Source: Chaunax sp. Z400 (lineage: Eukaryota > Chordata > Actinopteri > Lophiiformes > Chaunacidae). Taken from it: 64,000 bases of DNA. This document shows positions 36,901-48,265 of the stretch, in pieces. The notes under the pieces were generated by a model, which saw only the letters and a program-made list of their open reading frames with translations, had not been told where the DNA came from and made no database searches. Within the stretch, counting starts at the first letter, position 1. Every line of letters starts with the position of its first letter. The DNA is taken from the NCBI GenBank assembly GCA_037577475.1, contig CM075206.1, positions 5,551,459-5,615,458 on the forward strand, given 5' to 3'. A program made the position numbers and the translations under genes.

Positions 36901-39465
36901 GCAAGGCAGGGACAATGTGTTTTCTTCTAGAATTACAATGTCACCTGAGGCCAAACACAATTTTGAGCATTTTTTGGTGTTGTTAGAAATAAAAAGATTT
37001 CTTCTTCTTTCATAATAAACTATTCTTGCATGATTCCTGAAAGTTTTTTTTATTGAGAGACTACCTTATTATAGCACAAACCTACTCAAATGCACAATTC
37101 CAGTAGCCATTTCAAGGTTGGATTTTTTTTCCTTTAATCCACAACTTCCTTTATCAGTGGTATGTTGTCGTGAAACATGACAGCCTCTACCTGAGCAGCT
37201 GGTGTAGGTGAGTTCAGGGACTATTTGAAACAGCAGCTTTTCCGGGTCTCAGTGCTAACTCTCTTTATTTTTTTACCTTTCCCTGTCTGCCCTAGCTGTG
37301 CTTATGACAGTATGCTGTATGAGGAGGAAGAAGAAGTCTTCAAATCAGGAGAACAACCTCAGCTACTGGAACAACGCCATCACCATGGACTACTTCAGCA
37401 GGCACGCTGTGGAGCTGCCCAGAGAGATACACACTCTGGAGAGTGAGGTACAAACTCCAGGCACACTGAATCGAAGTCAGTAAGCCTCGGGGCCTGCTGA
37501 CGTGCACTTGAGCGTGACACTATTACTACTTTATTACACTATTAGTACGATTTACACGGATCTTATAGGGGACAAACAATGAAAGAATTTCCCTGCAGGA
37601 TATCTATAATGATTAGTTTTTTCGTTTTTTTCACATTCAGAAAATAGAATTTGTTATTATGAATGCATAGTTTTGGCTTTTTAAATATTTGTCGGGGATG
37701 ATTCATTTTATTTTACATTTATTTTCAATACATTTTCTAAATTGTACCAACTGAACTTCTTGTGACAAACTGATGAAAAGCGCTTTGTAATATTTCTTGG
37801 AATCTGAGGCATGGTGTGAAGAGGTTTTTACATCACATAATTACACTCATTATACACAGTTTTATGTGTTTAAGTTAATATTTGATTTTTTTGGGGGGGA
37901 CAAAAGCAACTATATTTGTGATTTTCCACCAGAATTGATATAATAAATAATAATAACCAATAAATAAAATGTGAAACTCTGAAAAAAGTACAATATTTGG
38001 TTGGTGGTTGGTCACACATTTCATAAGCAGGTACTGCTCTTGCAGGTGAAATTTGCACTTATGACTTCAATATGTCAAAAATCCTGCAGCCTGGTGATGA
38101 TGATATTTTTTATCAAAATAATAGATTACTGGACAGATTGTCTAGAATATTCTGATAAAGGTGTCTTGGATGCCACTTTTAAATGAAGGAACTATATACT
38201 CAATAGCATGCAGAACTCTTTGCATTCAAAAGAACAATATTTGGCTCCTGTGCAATTAATTCCAGTGTTGTGCATGCTGTTGAGTGTTATGATCTTATTC
38301 AATCTTTATTTAGAACACAAAAAGGTCACATAATGCTTTGGCTGTGTTTATAGTTGAGAAAAGTGAATTTTATTTTATTTAATTTTCTTCCCCATCCATT
38401 GTATATTTCTTAAACTGATATTTGGGTTCTTTTATAGTGACAAAAATCGGTTTTGACTTTAGTGCATCAATTTGTGCAAGTTTTTATGCATTACAGCCCC
38501 ATCTGGTGGAAGTTATATTATATAACAACATTATAACGTTCAAGTTAGTGTTAAATCTACAGTCTACTTCCTTTTCTTTTCCTTATCATTTTGGATGAAT
38601 ATTGCTTTGTTCTGTTTGCATCTTTTTGTCACCTCCCTAATGACCATCTCCCCCTTTCTTTCTCTCCTCTTCCTCTGCTCGTTTTGCATGCCTTTGCCGC
38701 CTGTGGTGGGCGGCGTCAGGAGAGGGGAGCTGAGGTTGGCTCATGTGTAGGATGCCCCTGGTGACACCCAGGTGTTGTTTTCATCTGATCTATTTGTCTG
38801 TGTAGAGCAGCAGCCTTGTAGCTTCCCTGGTGCTATAGGTAAACACAGTGCTCTGGGAGAAATGATCATAAACCTAAATGACAGCATTAGTTTGATTTGA
38901 TTGGATCGCGCTCATAAAATGGCCTGGTTCCTGCTGTAAAATCGTTTCGTTTTTCACACCTCCCTCCTGCAGCACTGCCTTATTACTGCTGACTCACCTT
39001 CAACAACCGTTTCTACATCACTCCCCCTACATCCCTCCCTTTTGCTTCTCCACTCATGAAGCTTGTACATCTTTCCCTCCGCCTCCCTTTTGCATCTTTG
39101 CTCATCTAGCTTTGTCAGATATCTTTGTTTGCCAGCTTTTTAAAAGCCCAAGGGTTCACCAAACCCATATTTTATTCTGTTTCCTTCTACACTACACTGT
39201 CTGCTCATTGCTTGTAGAATGACTTGGATACAGCAGACTGCAGTGTGAGCCCTAATGGCAAGGCCTGAGGTGTAAATCATGAATCACAGCTTTTGCTTAC
39301 CAGTCAGGCACCTTTGCTAACACATTTTATGTGTGTGTGTGTTTGCAGGACTATGACACCTGCCTACCCCCTAATGGAGACTACAGCGGCAGCAGCATGG
39401 TCCTGGTTAACCCTTTCTGCCAGGAGACCCTCTTCATCAACAGAGACAAAGCTTCTGCCATCTAG
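25401..39465 (+). CDS. tmem108: Transmembrane protein 108 (retrolinkin)
   Basis: Four coding exons: 25401-25440, 34973-36217, 37296-37447, 39349-39465 (TAG 39463-39465), together 517 codons; human TMEM108 is about 575. Exon 1 (MKTSLQVLRCQLL) and the start of exon 2 (SVLAFLALSAGLVSSAQE) form a signal peptide, residues 1 to about 30. Exon 2 encodes a Ser/Thr/Pro-rich ectodomain of roughly 380 residues with many N-glycosylation sequons and little conserved sequence. Residues about 411-437 (MDIVWIVLAISV ... VLMTVCCM) are the membrane span, followed by RRKKK. The short cytoplasmic tail (ENNLSYWNNAITMDYFSRHA, VELPREIHTLE, MVLVNPFCQETLF) is nearly identical to mammals and secures the call. The human protein tethers endosomal/transport vesicles in neurons, binds BPAG1n4 and endophilin A1, and aids BDNF-TrkB signalling. 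The start is set by signal-peptide similarity. Introns at 36218-37295 and 37448-39348 hold no other gene I can see. Confidence 0.93.
26782..26968 (-). mobile_element. tRNA-derived SINE, minus orientation, with a 16-bp target-site duplication
   Basis: Read on the minus strand it starts with a tRNA-like head: A box (ttagctcagttggtgg, complement of about 26944-26959) and B box (gggttcgattt, complement of 26894-26904). A body ccctttgcctttgcttcccc with ctctctctcacctgc follows, typical of a common percomorph SINE, then a tail ending aaatgccccaaaaacaactt. It is flanked by the perfect direct repeat ggttaatgataacttt at 26766-26781 and 26969-26984. The tRNA head is degenerate in its stems, so this is not a working tRNA gene. 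The perfect flanking repeat argues for a fairly recent insertion. Confidence 0.88.
30544..31111. mobile_element. Non-autonomous hAT-type DNA transposon (568 bp)
   Basis: The left end begins CAGGGGTCAGCAACTGC. The right end, reverse-complemented, begins CAGAAATAGGCAACC. Both fit the degenerate CAG..gt.GGCAAC terminal inverted repeat of Charlie-like hAT elements. Flanking 8-bp direct repeats are gtgtaagc (30536-30543) and ttgtaagc (31112-31119), matching at 7 of 8 positions, as expected for hAT. The right end reads gtggcctgtgggccgttggt, another hAT-end flavour. There is no transposase frame inside, so it would have depended on an autonomous relative. Confidence 0.75.
33939..33973. repeat. (ATT)n microsatellite
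   Basis: About 11 units of ATT, intronic in tmem108. Confidence 0.9.
36370..36680. repeat. Teleost inverted-repeat element (MITE-like)
   Basis: The left arm (about 36391-36431: ttagcttagcttagcataaa, aactggagacat...) pairs with the reverse complement of the right arm (about 36636-36676: gctgtttccatttctttcta, gtttttaatgctaagctgaa). I recall the same strings (gttagcttagcataaagactggaaacagg) from a very common teleost interspersed repeat. The arms are diverged, so the copy is old. It lies in the intron after the tmem108 ectodomain exon. Confidence 0.65.
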
Positions 39466-39822
39466 AGACAGAAAAAGACGAGACACTGTTGGATCCGCCT
39501 CCACCCTCCCTTGCTGTTGTCTATTTTATATATGTGGTAAATATTCAGAGACTTTGACTTTATACTGTATATGACAAACAGAGAGAGCAAACAGAAAGAA
39601 GAGTGATGTAAATAATCACTATTTACTATGAGAATGCACCTGCATATTTTTCTGATGTACATTTTCTACAAAAGGCTTAATTGTGATAAAGGGTTTTTAT
39701 TGTCTTTATAAAATACAGAGTATTTGTGGTTTTGTTTCATTACAGTGGCTTGATGATGCTGAGTGCACCGTGGATGTTGCCACATGAAATCTGCTTTAGA
39801 GAGAGAAACGTGCTATGAAAAT

Positions 39823-39865
39823 ATTAAAGCTGTTTTTTGCGATTTCATTTTTCCTTTAAAATAAA
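39823..39865 (+). terminator. tmem108: Proximal tmem108 poly(A) signals (ATTAAA 39823, AATAAA 39860)
   Basis: Two signals about 360-400 bases after the stop codon. A further AATAAA at 41957-41962 would give a 3' UTR of about 2.5 kb, in line with the long 3' UTR of mammalian TMEM108. Which is used cannot be told from sequence. Confidence 0.5.
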
Positions 39866-39948
39866 TCCCAAAATACTTATAGCCTGTTGAACTTGAATAT
39901 AGCACCTATGATTTTGGTGGGGGGAAAGATTTAGTGTTTGTGAAATCA

Positions 39949-40954
39949 GGGCCCATATTTATCAAACTTATCAGTCACCGGAGTATAAATGTTATGTGCT
40001 AAAAGTGAATAAGACCTATTTAGCAAGTGACTTACTCCTCCTTAAAGCAAAGTGTAGAGTAACCACATCTCTCAAGTGACTAATCACATGTATGGGAACA
40101 GCCAATCAGAGACATGGATTGACTCTACTGCACACATGCACCATTGTTCATTCTTTATGTTTAAATCATCTTACATTTTACTTAATAGTATGTCTAATAG
40201 CAACTGAAATGTGAAATTAACAATGAAATACATTTATTAAACACATGATGATTAATAATAATAATAATACATTTTATTTATAGTATGCTTTTATAGGTGT
40301 CTAAAAGCAATGCTTTGCTAGATTCATCGCACAATTAAAGCAAAACCAAGAAATCTTAAATACAACAGCAGAAAAGAGCCAAACAAAATCAAACATTTAA
40401 AGTGGCTGTACACTTTTTAATCCGGCATTGTGTTTAATGACAGCTCTCCTTGGCTTTATGGAGCTTTATAGTGAGTTTCACTTCATTGTTCAGCTGGGAA
40501 GCCCACATCTTTACCATGTTTGTTCACTCGTGCTGCTCTCATAGAGTCGTTTTTGGCTGCAGCTGAGAGAAAACACTCTAAAACCTACTGTACACTCCTT
40601 TCCAGCACCAATCAGCAGACAGAAACAGTTATAGATTAGCTGCTGAGCGTAGTGGAGCATTTAGCAGCTAAAGAAACATATATTTCTATTAGGAGTTGGT
40701 AGAGACCAAAAAACAGAAGTTGAAAGAAAGCGAGTATTAGACTTCCGTTCGGCAGGTGACCAGCAACACGACTCCAAATGATGATACTATTGCTCCACGT
40801 CTGTTGGATGTGTAAATTAGCAACTGTTTGCTAATTAGTTATAAGAAATGTGATTTAATAGCTTTCATTTTTGAGTTTTCATATAAAAGTAAAGCATTTT
40901 TACTTTCATTCGGGTCCAAAATTGGACTTTTAGTCGCTTGATAAATGTGGGCCC
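39949..40954. mobile_element. Terminal-inverted-repeat element, about 1.0 kb, non-autonomous
   Basis: The left end GGGCCCATATTTATCAAAC (39949 onward) and the reverse complement of the right end GGGCCCACATTTATCAAGC (ending 40954) form terminal inverted repeats with about 17 of 19 matches. No open frame inside resembles a transposase. A short piece at about 40246-40330 (aataataataatacatttta then tttatag) resembles another dispersed fish repeat nested inside. No clear target-site duplication was found, so the superfamily is left open. It sits just after the proximal tmem108 poly(A) signals and would be inside the 3' UTR if the distal signal is used. Confidence 0.6.
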
Positions 40955-41956
40955 AGATTTTAATGGTCGAGTTAGCAGAATATTTTGGTCGTTTATGGTC
41001 TACATCTTGCAGTTTTGACTAACTTGGAATGGGTTTCCCCCTCATGTGTCACCAGCTTCTCTTAAGAGGGACCACATAGATGTCTTAATTCCTTATGTTG
41101 GCCCTTGATATATCAGTATGCGTGTGTGTGTGAGAGCCCTGTTTGTGATTTAAGTCTACTGAATGAGTGTGCAGTAAAGTGTGGAGGGATGAATTCAAAT
41201 GTGCTGCCCCCTTAACCAAATATCACTGTTACTTTAAGTCAAACAAAACTTTGTGTCACTTGCAGCTCAGTTTTATCTGTTTCTCTGTGTGCATCTGTTT
41301 GTGCCTCTGTATGCCTCTGTCTGTCCGTTTGTCGCTTGTCTGCCTGTATCGTGGCGTGGCTACTGGTAATATCCCAGTTCAAGAGAGACTTTCTCAGCGC
41401 TGTAGGAAGCAATTAGAACCAACCTTGCTACTGTAAATGTCTCCCTCCATAAATACTGTGTTTGTCCATCAATGCAAACTTCTCTTTATGGAAATGTTGA
41501 ATGATTGTGAAGAGGCTAGAGGCCATCAATAATGTTAAACAATAAAAACACTGAGATAAATAATGTATGCTGCATATTTACAGTGAGCACATACAGAGGC
41601 TGTTTAATTAAAAAAAAGTGTTTGAATTTTTGTTTTATTATTGAACCTGTGGTCCTTCTATCATCTGTTCCACTTTGAATTGTTGCAGTTTTTTTTCAAT
41701 AATCAGTGCTGCCTGCCTCTGTCGTCGCTACAGATCTTCTGCATTGTGAAATGTTCTGAAATCACTGATTCAAGAAGTGATGACAGCTGCTGAATAACAG
41801 TTAAACACATTGGTATTTCCTGCATCGGATGCTCATAGCTGGGCTTCTTATTTTGCACGCTCAAAAGTGGATATTTTACAAAACGTTCAGTGGTGCAGTG
41901 TTCAACATTATGTATTTTTTGTACTGTAGTATACACTGTACTTTTTACTGCTGAGC

Positions 41957-41962
41957 AATAAA
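41957..41962 (+). terminator. tmem108: Possible distal tmem108 poly(A) signal (AATAAA)
   Basis: AATAAA in context ctgagcaataaaac with a following tgactggtgc. It is about 2.5 kb after the tmem108 stop with no other gene between. Confidence 0.35.
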
Positions 41963-43140
41963 ACAAACAAAAAACATTGACTGGTGCATTATTCTCATTT
42001 AAACTTTTTGAAACAAAATTTAAAGAGCAGACATTTAAAAAAAATAAAGAAATAGATAAAGAAAAAAGAGCAGATATTTTCTCATGTTGTCATACCGTGT
42101 CACTATAACAAAGCAGCGTTAACAGTCTCGCCGAACACAGCACATCAATTCATGGAGTATGCTGGAATTTTCTCTTTGTGTTCCAGGGCTGCATCTGGTC
42201 AAATGACCTCCAGCTTTGGGAATATGACATCAGTTCAATAATCTGTTTACAAGCCTGAGGAGAGGTTTAATTTGAGTTGAGTGTTATTAACAGATTTGTA
42301 GGCCTGTTCATATCTGCCAAAATGTGACTTTTTTGTACCCATACTTGAAATTCTTTATAAATTAATGACCATGTGTTGTTTGGAATGTTTTGTCTAAATA
42401 GATTTCCTAGTAGTGTTGTAGATCATTTTTTTCCTCTTTCAAACAAAAACACTTTTTAGGGTATTTTTAGTCAAAAAAAATCAGATGTATGAGTGCTGCT
42501 GAATATTTTAGATCAGTTTCTGATTTACTTAACATTGTAAAGAATTATATTAGTGCAACCACTCCTGTTAGATTGTTCTGTATCTGAATTGTCATACTGA
42601 GAGATTTAGTCTTAAAATGCAAATAAACAAAAATATTGCATTTACTTTGAGACAGCAGGCATGTTCCAAAACTAAATCCTTAATGAGATTGTCTTAGATA
42701 CATCTGACAGTTTTAAGTCATTTGAAATTGCAAAAATTGCAATATTAAATACAAAATTTAGAAAAAATATGCAATTATTTGCCACATAAGATCAGAGCAT
42801 GTGCATGTCTATATTATAAGATGAGAAAATATCTGAAAATGATTACATTAAATAATTACATCAAAAGTCAAGATCTATTAGTATCTCACAATTCTTAAAT
42901 GACCACCACCACTTCTATTCAGCCTTTGACAAATTTCAATATGTAAAACAAAATAGCAGTAGCATACAACTACAACTGTAGTATACAGCAATAGGTTATG
43001 AGATTCAGATATGCATGTTAATGTGGAAACCCAATATTTAGACAAAAAAATAAAATAATTTTAATTTATATTTTAATTGGAATTTAAAGATGTTAAAATT
43101 AAAATACAATAAATAATTTTTAAAAATGACAAGAAATATG
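41963..43140. other. AT-rich intergenic spacer, tmem108 to cdv3
   Basis: No coding exon or recognisable repeat beyond low-complexity A/T. I looked for BFSP2, which lies between TMEM108 and CDV3 in mammals, and saw no exon of it here or in 39.5-41.9 kb. Confidence 0.6.
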
Positions 43141-43433
43141 GCTGACGTAGGACTCATACTACTTCCGGGTCAGTGTCGACGTTTTTCCGGGTCACGATAC
43201 AGATTTGTCAAATATCCCGTGCATGGCATGGTTGACAGCGTATCCAGCAATTCAGCCAGGGGTCTAGGGTGGACATTTTTATCAGCCTGTAACACAAGTT
43301 AAACCGTCACATTAAGAAGAAACTCTTTCTTTCCTGGTCGTTTTAACAGCTGTTCTCGTTCTCTGAGAGCAGATTTTCACATTTGTCATTGCTCGGTTCA
43401 GCTAGCCAAACTAGTTAACGTTGGTCTTTGAAA
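43141..43433 (+). promoter_or_regulatory. cdv3: cdv3 promoter and 5' UTR with CRE-like and ETS-like sites
   Basis: A sharp change from AT-rich DNA to a housekeeping-type promoter. A CRE-like tgacgtag lies at about 43143-43150. Two ETS-type motifs follow, acttccgggtc near 43161 and tttccgggtc near 43185. The start codon follows within 300 bases (ctttgaaaATGGCG). There is no TATA box. Motifs are read directly; their use is inference. Confidence 0.6.
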
Positions 43434-46226
43434 ATGGCGGATGTTCCAACAGAGAAGAGTCTGGACGATTTCTTTGCCAAGCGGGATAAAAAGAAGAAGA
43501 AAGAAAAAGGAAAGGGCAAGGAGTCCGCCGCGGGGCCCACGCCGGTTGTGATTAAAAAGACCAAGAGGGAGAAAGAAAAATCGACAAAATACGAAAATCA
43601 AGACGCACAGGTTGAAAAGGTAACTGCTCTGTAACTTTTTGCCTCAGCGTCTTTATCAGATACCGGTGTCAAATTTTGTATCCCCCGTCATAATATTTTT
43701 TTCCCTTTAAGCTAACCGTCATTTCTCACAACTCGTCAACGTTTCACCGAATTATGAGGCAAAACCATGATTGTATGCTAACTATATCATATGACATAAT
43801 GGTAGTAAATGCCGGCTGCTAGCTAACATAGCATATGGTTTCTCATAGCACACATTGTGACTTCTTTAAAAAATTGCACGACACTCGCTTTGTGCTAGTT
43901 ATAACAACATCTGCTTCCTTTTCGTGTCAAAATATTACTCCATTGTACACTTTTGCGGCCCATTCATGTGCTAACATAACGTTTTTGTCATTGGCCTTGT
44001 GTTCGCATGGGCTAGCTGTCATTCCCGTCTTTGGATGGTGGCTGTCCAACTAGGCCGAGCCGCCATTTGTCACCAGTTTGGGTTGACTGCCTTTTAACAG
44101 CAAATGACAGTAAGATATGATTGTCTGACACAGCTAAGATATCCAGTATAAGGTCAAACATCTTGTTACCCTGGTGGGTAACGTCGATCCAAACTGTTAT
44201 GGCCTGTGTAAACATTTCGTGGGAAGACCTTGCCAGAGTGCAGATGTTTTTTAAAAGAGAGCTTCTCTAAATTAAATTTCACCAAAAAAAAGGAAATTAT
44301 TAACATCTGACTGAAATGTGTTTTGATGTAATGTTTTCTTTCTTCCAAGGAGGATGAGGAATGGAAAGAGTTTGAGCAGAAAGAAGTGGACTACAGCGGG
44401 CTCCGGCTCCAAGCTTTACAGATGAGGTGAGATTAAAATACATTTTGGTTGTCATGAGTCTTTGTGGACATGAGGAGTTGTTTGCATTGCAGCCTTGATG
44501 CTATCAAGTAGGCAATAAGACCATGGTCCCTATGACTTGTCCCCCATCAACACTTAAAAATAATATTATTTAACCATGGCTGAACTGCAAGTATTTGCAT
44601 GAGAATAAAACCTTCCTGTACTCAGGCCCATTGTTTTTATGTAACTGCCAGTATTTATTGATTGTGGGGCAAATTCATTGAGAGAGCAATGATGCAGTCG
44701 ATACTGGCTCCAGATCATCCAGATTTTCTTCAGTTACGATGAAATGGCAATTATGTCAAATTTATCAAGTATTGTACTGGACTTGTGGTGTAATGCAGTA
44801 CTGAAAAACACAGCTGGAAATAAACTGTTAGTAAGAAAATTATTATTTTTCTTATTAATCTTAATATGTTTACGCTAACACTATGTATGTTTCAATTTTT
44901 AGCAGCAGCAGTTTATATATCTATCATTGATTTTAGATGTAATTTTAAATGAATTAACAAATCTTATTTTATGATGAAAGTCCCAGATAACTCATCATGC
45001 ATTCACCTCCGCTCAACTGTCTTCTTCCTGTTTGCAGTGACGAGAAAGAGGAAGAGGAGTACGAGAAGGAGGAGGTTGGTGAGGATGGAGAGATCATTCT
45101 GGTCAGTACAGACAAAGTGTCAGGTCCTTGGAACAAGTCGGGTGCTGCTCCCGCTCCTGCACCTGTGGGTGAGTAAAGTAACTTCAGCACTTGCTGATTG
45201 TGGGATACGATAGAGGCATCTCAGACTATTTTTATGCCCTCTCACCAGCTGCAGCCATTGCCAAAGGCATTTGTTTTAGGGTTATCCGTTTGATAACATT
45301 TGGCCAGATAGTGAATTGAATATCTTGGATGCCCACCTTGAAACAGTGGTGATTTTGCAGTTTGTTTGCAGCAGCATCCATATTTGAATCATTGTAGTCC
45401 ACCACAAGTTGATTGGTTTAGATGATTTTGAGGTTCAGGTGATAGTTGTTGACCCTCGTGACAAAGCTGTCTGTCAGTCCTTTGTACTCCTCTGTAAAGT
45501 AAAACTCTAAATGAAGACAGAATGTTTCTCACCGGTAATAATATACTGGAATCACATGCAATGCATATGGATTACATGTCAATCTGGTGACAATTTCCTT
45601 TTAATTCCTTCAAAATCTTCTCTACATATGTTATAAATCTGGAATGACATGAATGTAAGCTGCAACTTGACTGGTAGGCGAGGCAGTAATTGTAGTTTAA
45701 ATTGTTTCAAAGCACAATCATGTACACATTCTGAGCAGACATAAAGGTCCAATTATTAAGTTATATGCAATGACTTTTTTGATAAAATAAATTAATTTTC
45801 CCCGTAGGATTTTTTAATCCTAAAGGGTGTCATTTTTATATTTGCAGAGGAGGTAGAGGTGCCTGAGTCAAAGCCTGCTGGGGTATATCGCCCTCCAGGG
45901 GCTCGGCTGACCACAAACAAAAGAGTGCACAACCAGGGGCCTCCTGAGATCTTCAGTGATGCACAATTCCCCTCTCTGCTGGCCACCGCCAAGCATTTGG
46001 AGACACGCAAGTAAGTAGAGTTCAGCAGTTAAACATGGTATGATTGAAACATTAACGTCTTGTTGTAGTTGACCGAAACGATACATGTCTGTGTTTCAGG
46101 GACAGAGAAATTGAGAAGACTTTTGAGGTTGTGAAACACAGGAACCGTGGTAGAGAGGAGAGTAGTGGCGCTTCTATGCAGCAGTTGCAGCTTGACAACC
46201 AGTATGCCATCTTGGGGGATAAGTAA
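43434..46226 (+). CDS. cdv3: CDV3 homologue (carnitine deficiency-associated protein 3 family)
   Basis: Five coding exons: 43434-43619, 44350-44426, 45038-45168, 45848-46010 and 46100-46226 (TAA 46224-46226). Phases agree and give 227 residues. Exon 1 encodes MADVPTEKSLDDFFAKRDKK followed by a Lys-rich stretch. Exon 2 gives EEWKEFEQKEVDYSGLRLQ. Exon 3 is acidic, ending STDKVSGPWNKS. Exon 4 contains AGVYRPPGARLTT and PEIFSDAQFPSLLATAK. Exon 5 ends with LDNQYAILGDK. These blocks are diagnostic of vertebrate CDV3, a small, probably disordered cytoplasmic phosphoprotein whose molecular role is not settled. The ATG at 43434 is the first in-frame ATG and matches the conserved MAD start. Exons 2 and 3 are duplicated downstream at 50483 and 51174 with intact splice sites, but the full-length gene is this copy. 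Confidence 0.95.
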
Positions 46227-47890
46227 AGCCACTCCCCCTCCGTCCCCTGGCCCCTTCAGCACGGTCCGGCCCAGCCCCTTGAAGGAAGCTGACCTCCAGA
46301 TGTGTTGATTGCAGTCCTGACAAAGCTCATGTTGCCACCATCTCTACACTGGTTACACAGCGTCATAAACATGCGCACTCATACGCCATAACACCACTTG
46401 AGCACATACAGTGATACTCCCTTTGAATAAATCAGTAACACACTTCACATACATTTGGTGGGCAAAACTGAAGGACTGCATCTGAAGGGGCTGATGAAGA
46501 GGGAATTATTGAAAAGGAATTAGCAAAATACACCCAAACGTACAAAAACGTACAACACTGCAGCAGCAGCAAAGACAACATGGTTGTCCTTTGTGGATTG
46601 TACTCAGAGCAGCAGTTGTGTGGTGCATCTTTTCTCTGGACTTCAACTTGCTTCGATAAAGCCACAGAGGATCGAAGATAACTTCAGGCAAGATGATTTT
46701 ACAAACTTCTGTGAAAATATCTATTTTTTGCAAAATCGTTATAACCCAATCGCACATGGTATTTGGGTTTTTTTTTTTAAGTTGCGGTTGGAGGCTTCTT
46801 GAGTGGCGATACTACCTCAGCGGTATAGCTGGTGGTGACAATGTGGACTGGGCTTCTTTTTTTTTGTTTTTGTTTTTGTTTTTTTGTTGGTTTTTTTTGT
46901 TGCTGTGGTGGTGAAGGAGGCAAACATCAAACCTCTCCACCTACAAGCTGGCTATCAGGTTCTTTAATTTAGAAACTTGATGCCTTTTTTTTTCTTTTTC
47001 TTTCATGGTGATGACACTCTGCATAGATTTATGGACAAGAAGCGATAGGTTGTGGTCCTCATTTAAAATTTCTATATAAAGTGGCCTTACTAATAGGAAC
47101 TGCTATGTCATCTGAAGAGAACTTTGCTTGTCGTCTCACGGGCTGCTGCTTGCCTCTGGATCTCCAATCTGACAGAAAAAAAACCTGCATACAAATGAAA
47201 AAAATCCTTTTGTTCAATAATACTGTTGTAATTTGCCTGATGATACTAACTATTTTTCATATCCACTGTTTGGTTTTGCTGCCCTTGTTTTATTTTAATC
47301 TGAGCAAAAGAGAAATTAAAGCTTGTGTCTAATCCTAAACCATCTTCTGGTAACAAATGCTTTACTGTGGTTTGACACCAGACGGTCACAGATGTGACAG
47401 TATCAAGACAAATGTTGGGACATCACTCCAAAAGCATATTTGTTTAGGTTGTTTGGCCATATAGAGGTCACAACTTTTTATAGTTTGTCGTGAAGTGGTA
47501 CATCTCAGCCCCAGTTTTAACAATTCTTTTCTTTTTAATTAAGGCTTTTCCTCTTAAACATGCTGGGTCACCCCTCACTGCAGTCAATTAGAACAGATCA
47601 CTTGTGTAAAATGTAATTTCCAGAGAGTTACAGCAACTACGTCTGCAAAAACAAATTCACCAAAATCCACTCACCAGACAGTGGTGTGCCCAGTTAAAAC
47701 AAATGTTTTTTACTACAAGCATAATTTTGATTAGAGGTGAAGAACTGGATTTATGTTCTGTGTCTGTCCTTTCCATAAAAGGTAACAGGGAGCGTTGATT
47801 CCTGCTGGAGCACTTTGGGTGGATTTGGATGATATTTGTTACAAAAAGAGAAGAGCCTAACACAAATAAAGTGATCCTTGTGAATTAAGT
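46227..47890 (+). other. cdv3: cdv3 3' UTR
   Basis: No coding content. It contains a T-rich low-complexity tract (about 46853-46905) and candidate poly(A) signals: ATTAAA near 47316 and AATAAA at 47865-47870, the latter followed by gtgatccttgtg. The segment from 46948 onward is repeated at 51448 in the second duplication copy. Confidence 0.6.
47865..47870 (+). terminator. cdv3: cdv3 distal poly(A) signal (AATAAA)
   Basis: AATAAA in cacaaataaagtgatccttg, about 1.64 kb after the cdv3 stop. It lies about 280 bases short of the poly(A) signal of the convergent minus-strand gene. Confidence 0.55.
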
Positions 47891-48147
47891 CTTGTCTGAA
47901 TTTTTAAACATTGAAAATTGATGTGTCTCTTTGCAGAAACGATGTTTATTTGTCAACACGTGTGTTAACCTGCTCTCCTTCCCATAATCTCACTGAATTT
48001 TCTTGGTGTCTTATTTTGTCAGAGTACTGTTGATTTTGACAAATAGAGTGAATTATCAAAACCTCTTTGGAAAAAGATGATAAAGTTGACCATTTACCAA
48101 GTATATTAAAAAAAATAAACTTTTCTCTTACAACAGACTTGAAATGT

Positions 48148-48153
48148 TTATTT
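48148..48153 (-). terminator. Poly(A) signal of the small secreted-protein gene, copy 1
   Basis: AATAAA on the minus strand (tttatt on +), 113 bases after the TGA at 48266, right after a C13 run (G13 on +). This supports the minus-strand gene model and places it tail-to-tail with cdv3. Confidence 0.55.
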
Positions 48154-48265
48154 TGGGGGGGGGGGGGCAGTGACACTAGCAGAACCATTACGGTTTCCAT
48201 CATTCCATCTTCATCATCCATCCTAAATTGTGTCAAGGATTGAATCCATGTTGCCAACTCTTCAT

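Noticed and set aside
39470..43140. BFSP2 orthologue expected from mammalian gene order
   Set aside because: No intermediate-filament rod motifs or exon-like frames seen on either strand; the region is repeats and AT-rich spacer.
44012..44215. Minus-strand frame MFTQAITVW..., repeated at 50143-50346
   Set aside because: It lies in cdv3 intron 1/upstream of exon 2 and recurs only because of the duplication. No splice or protein support.
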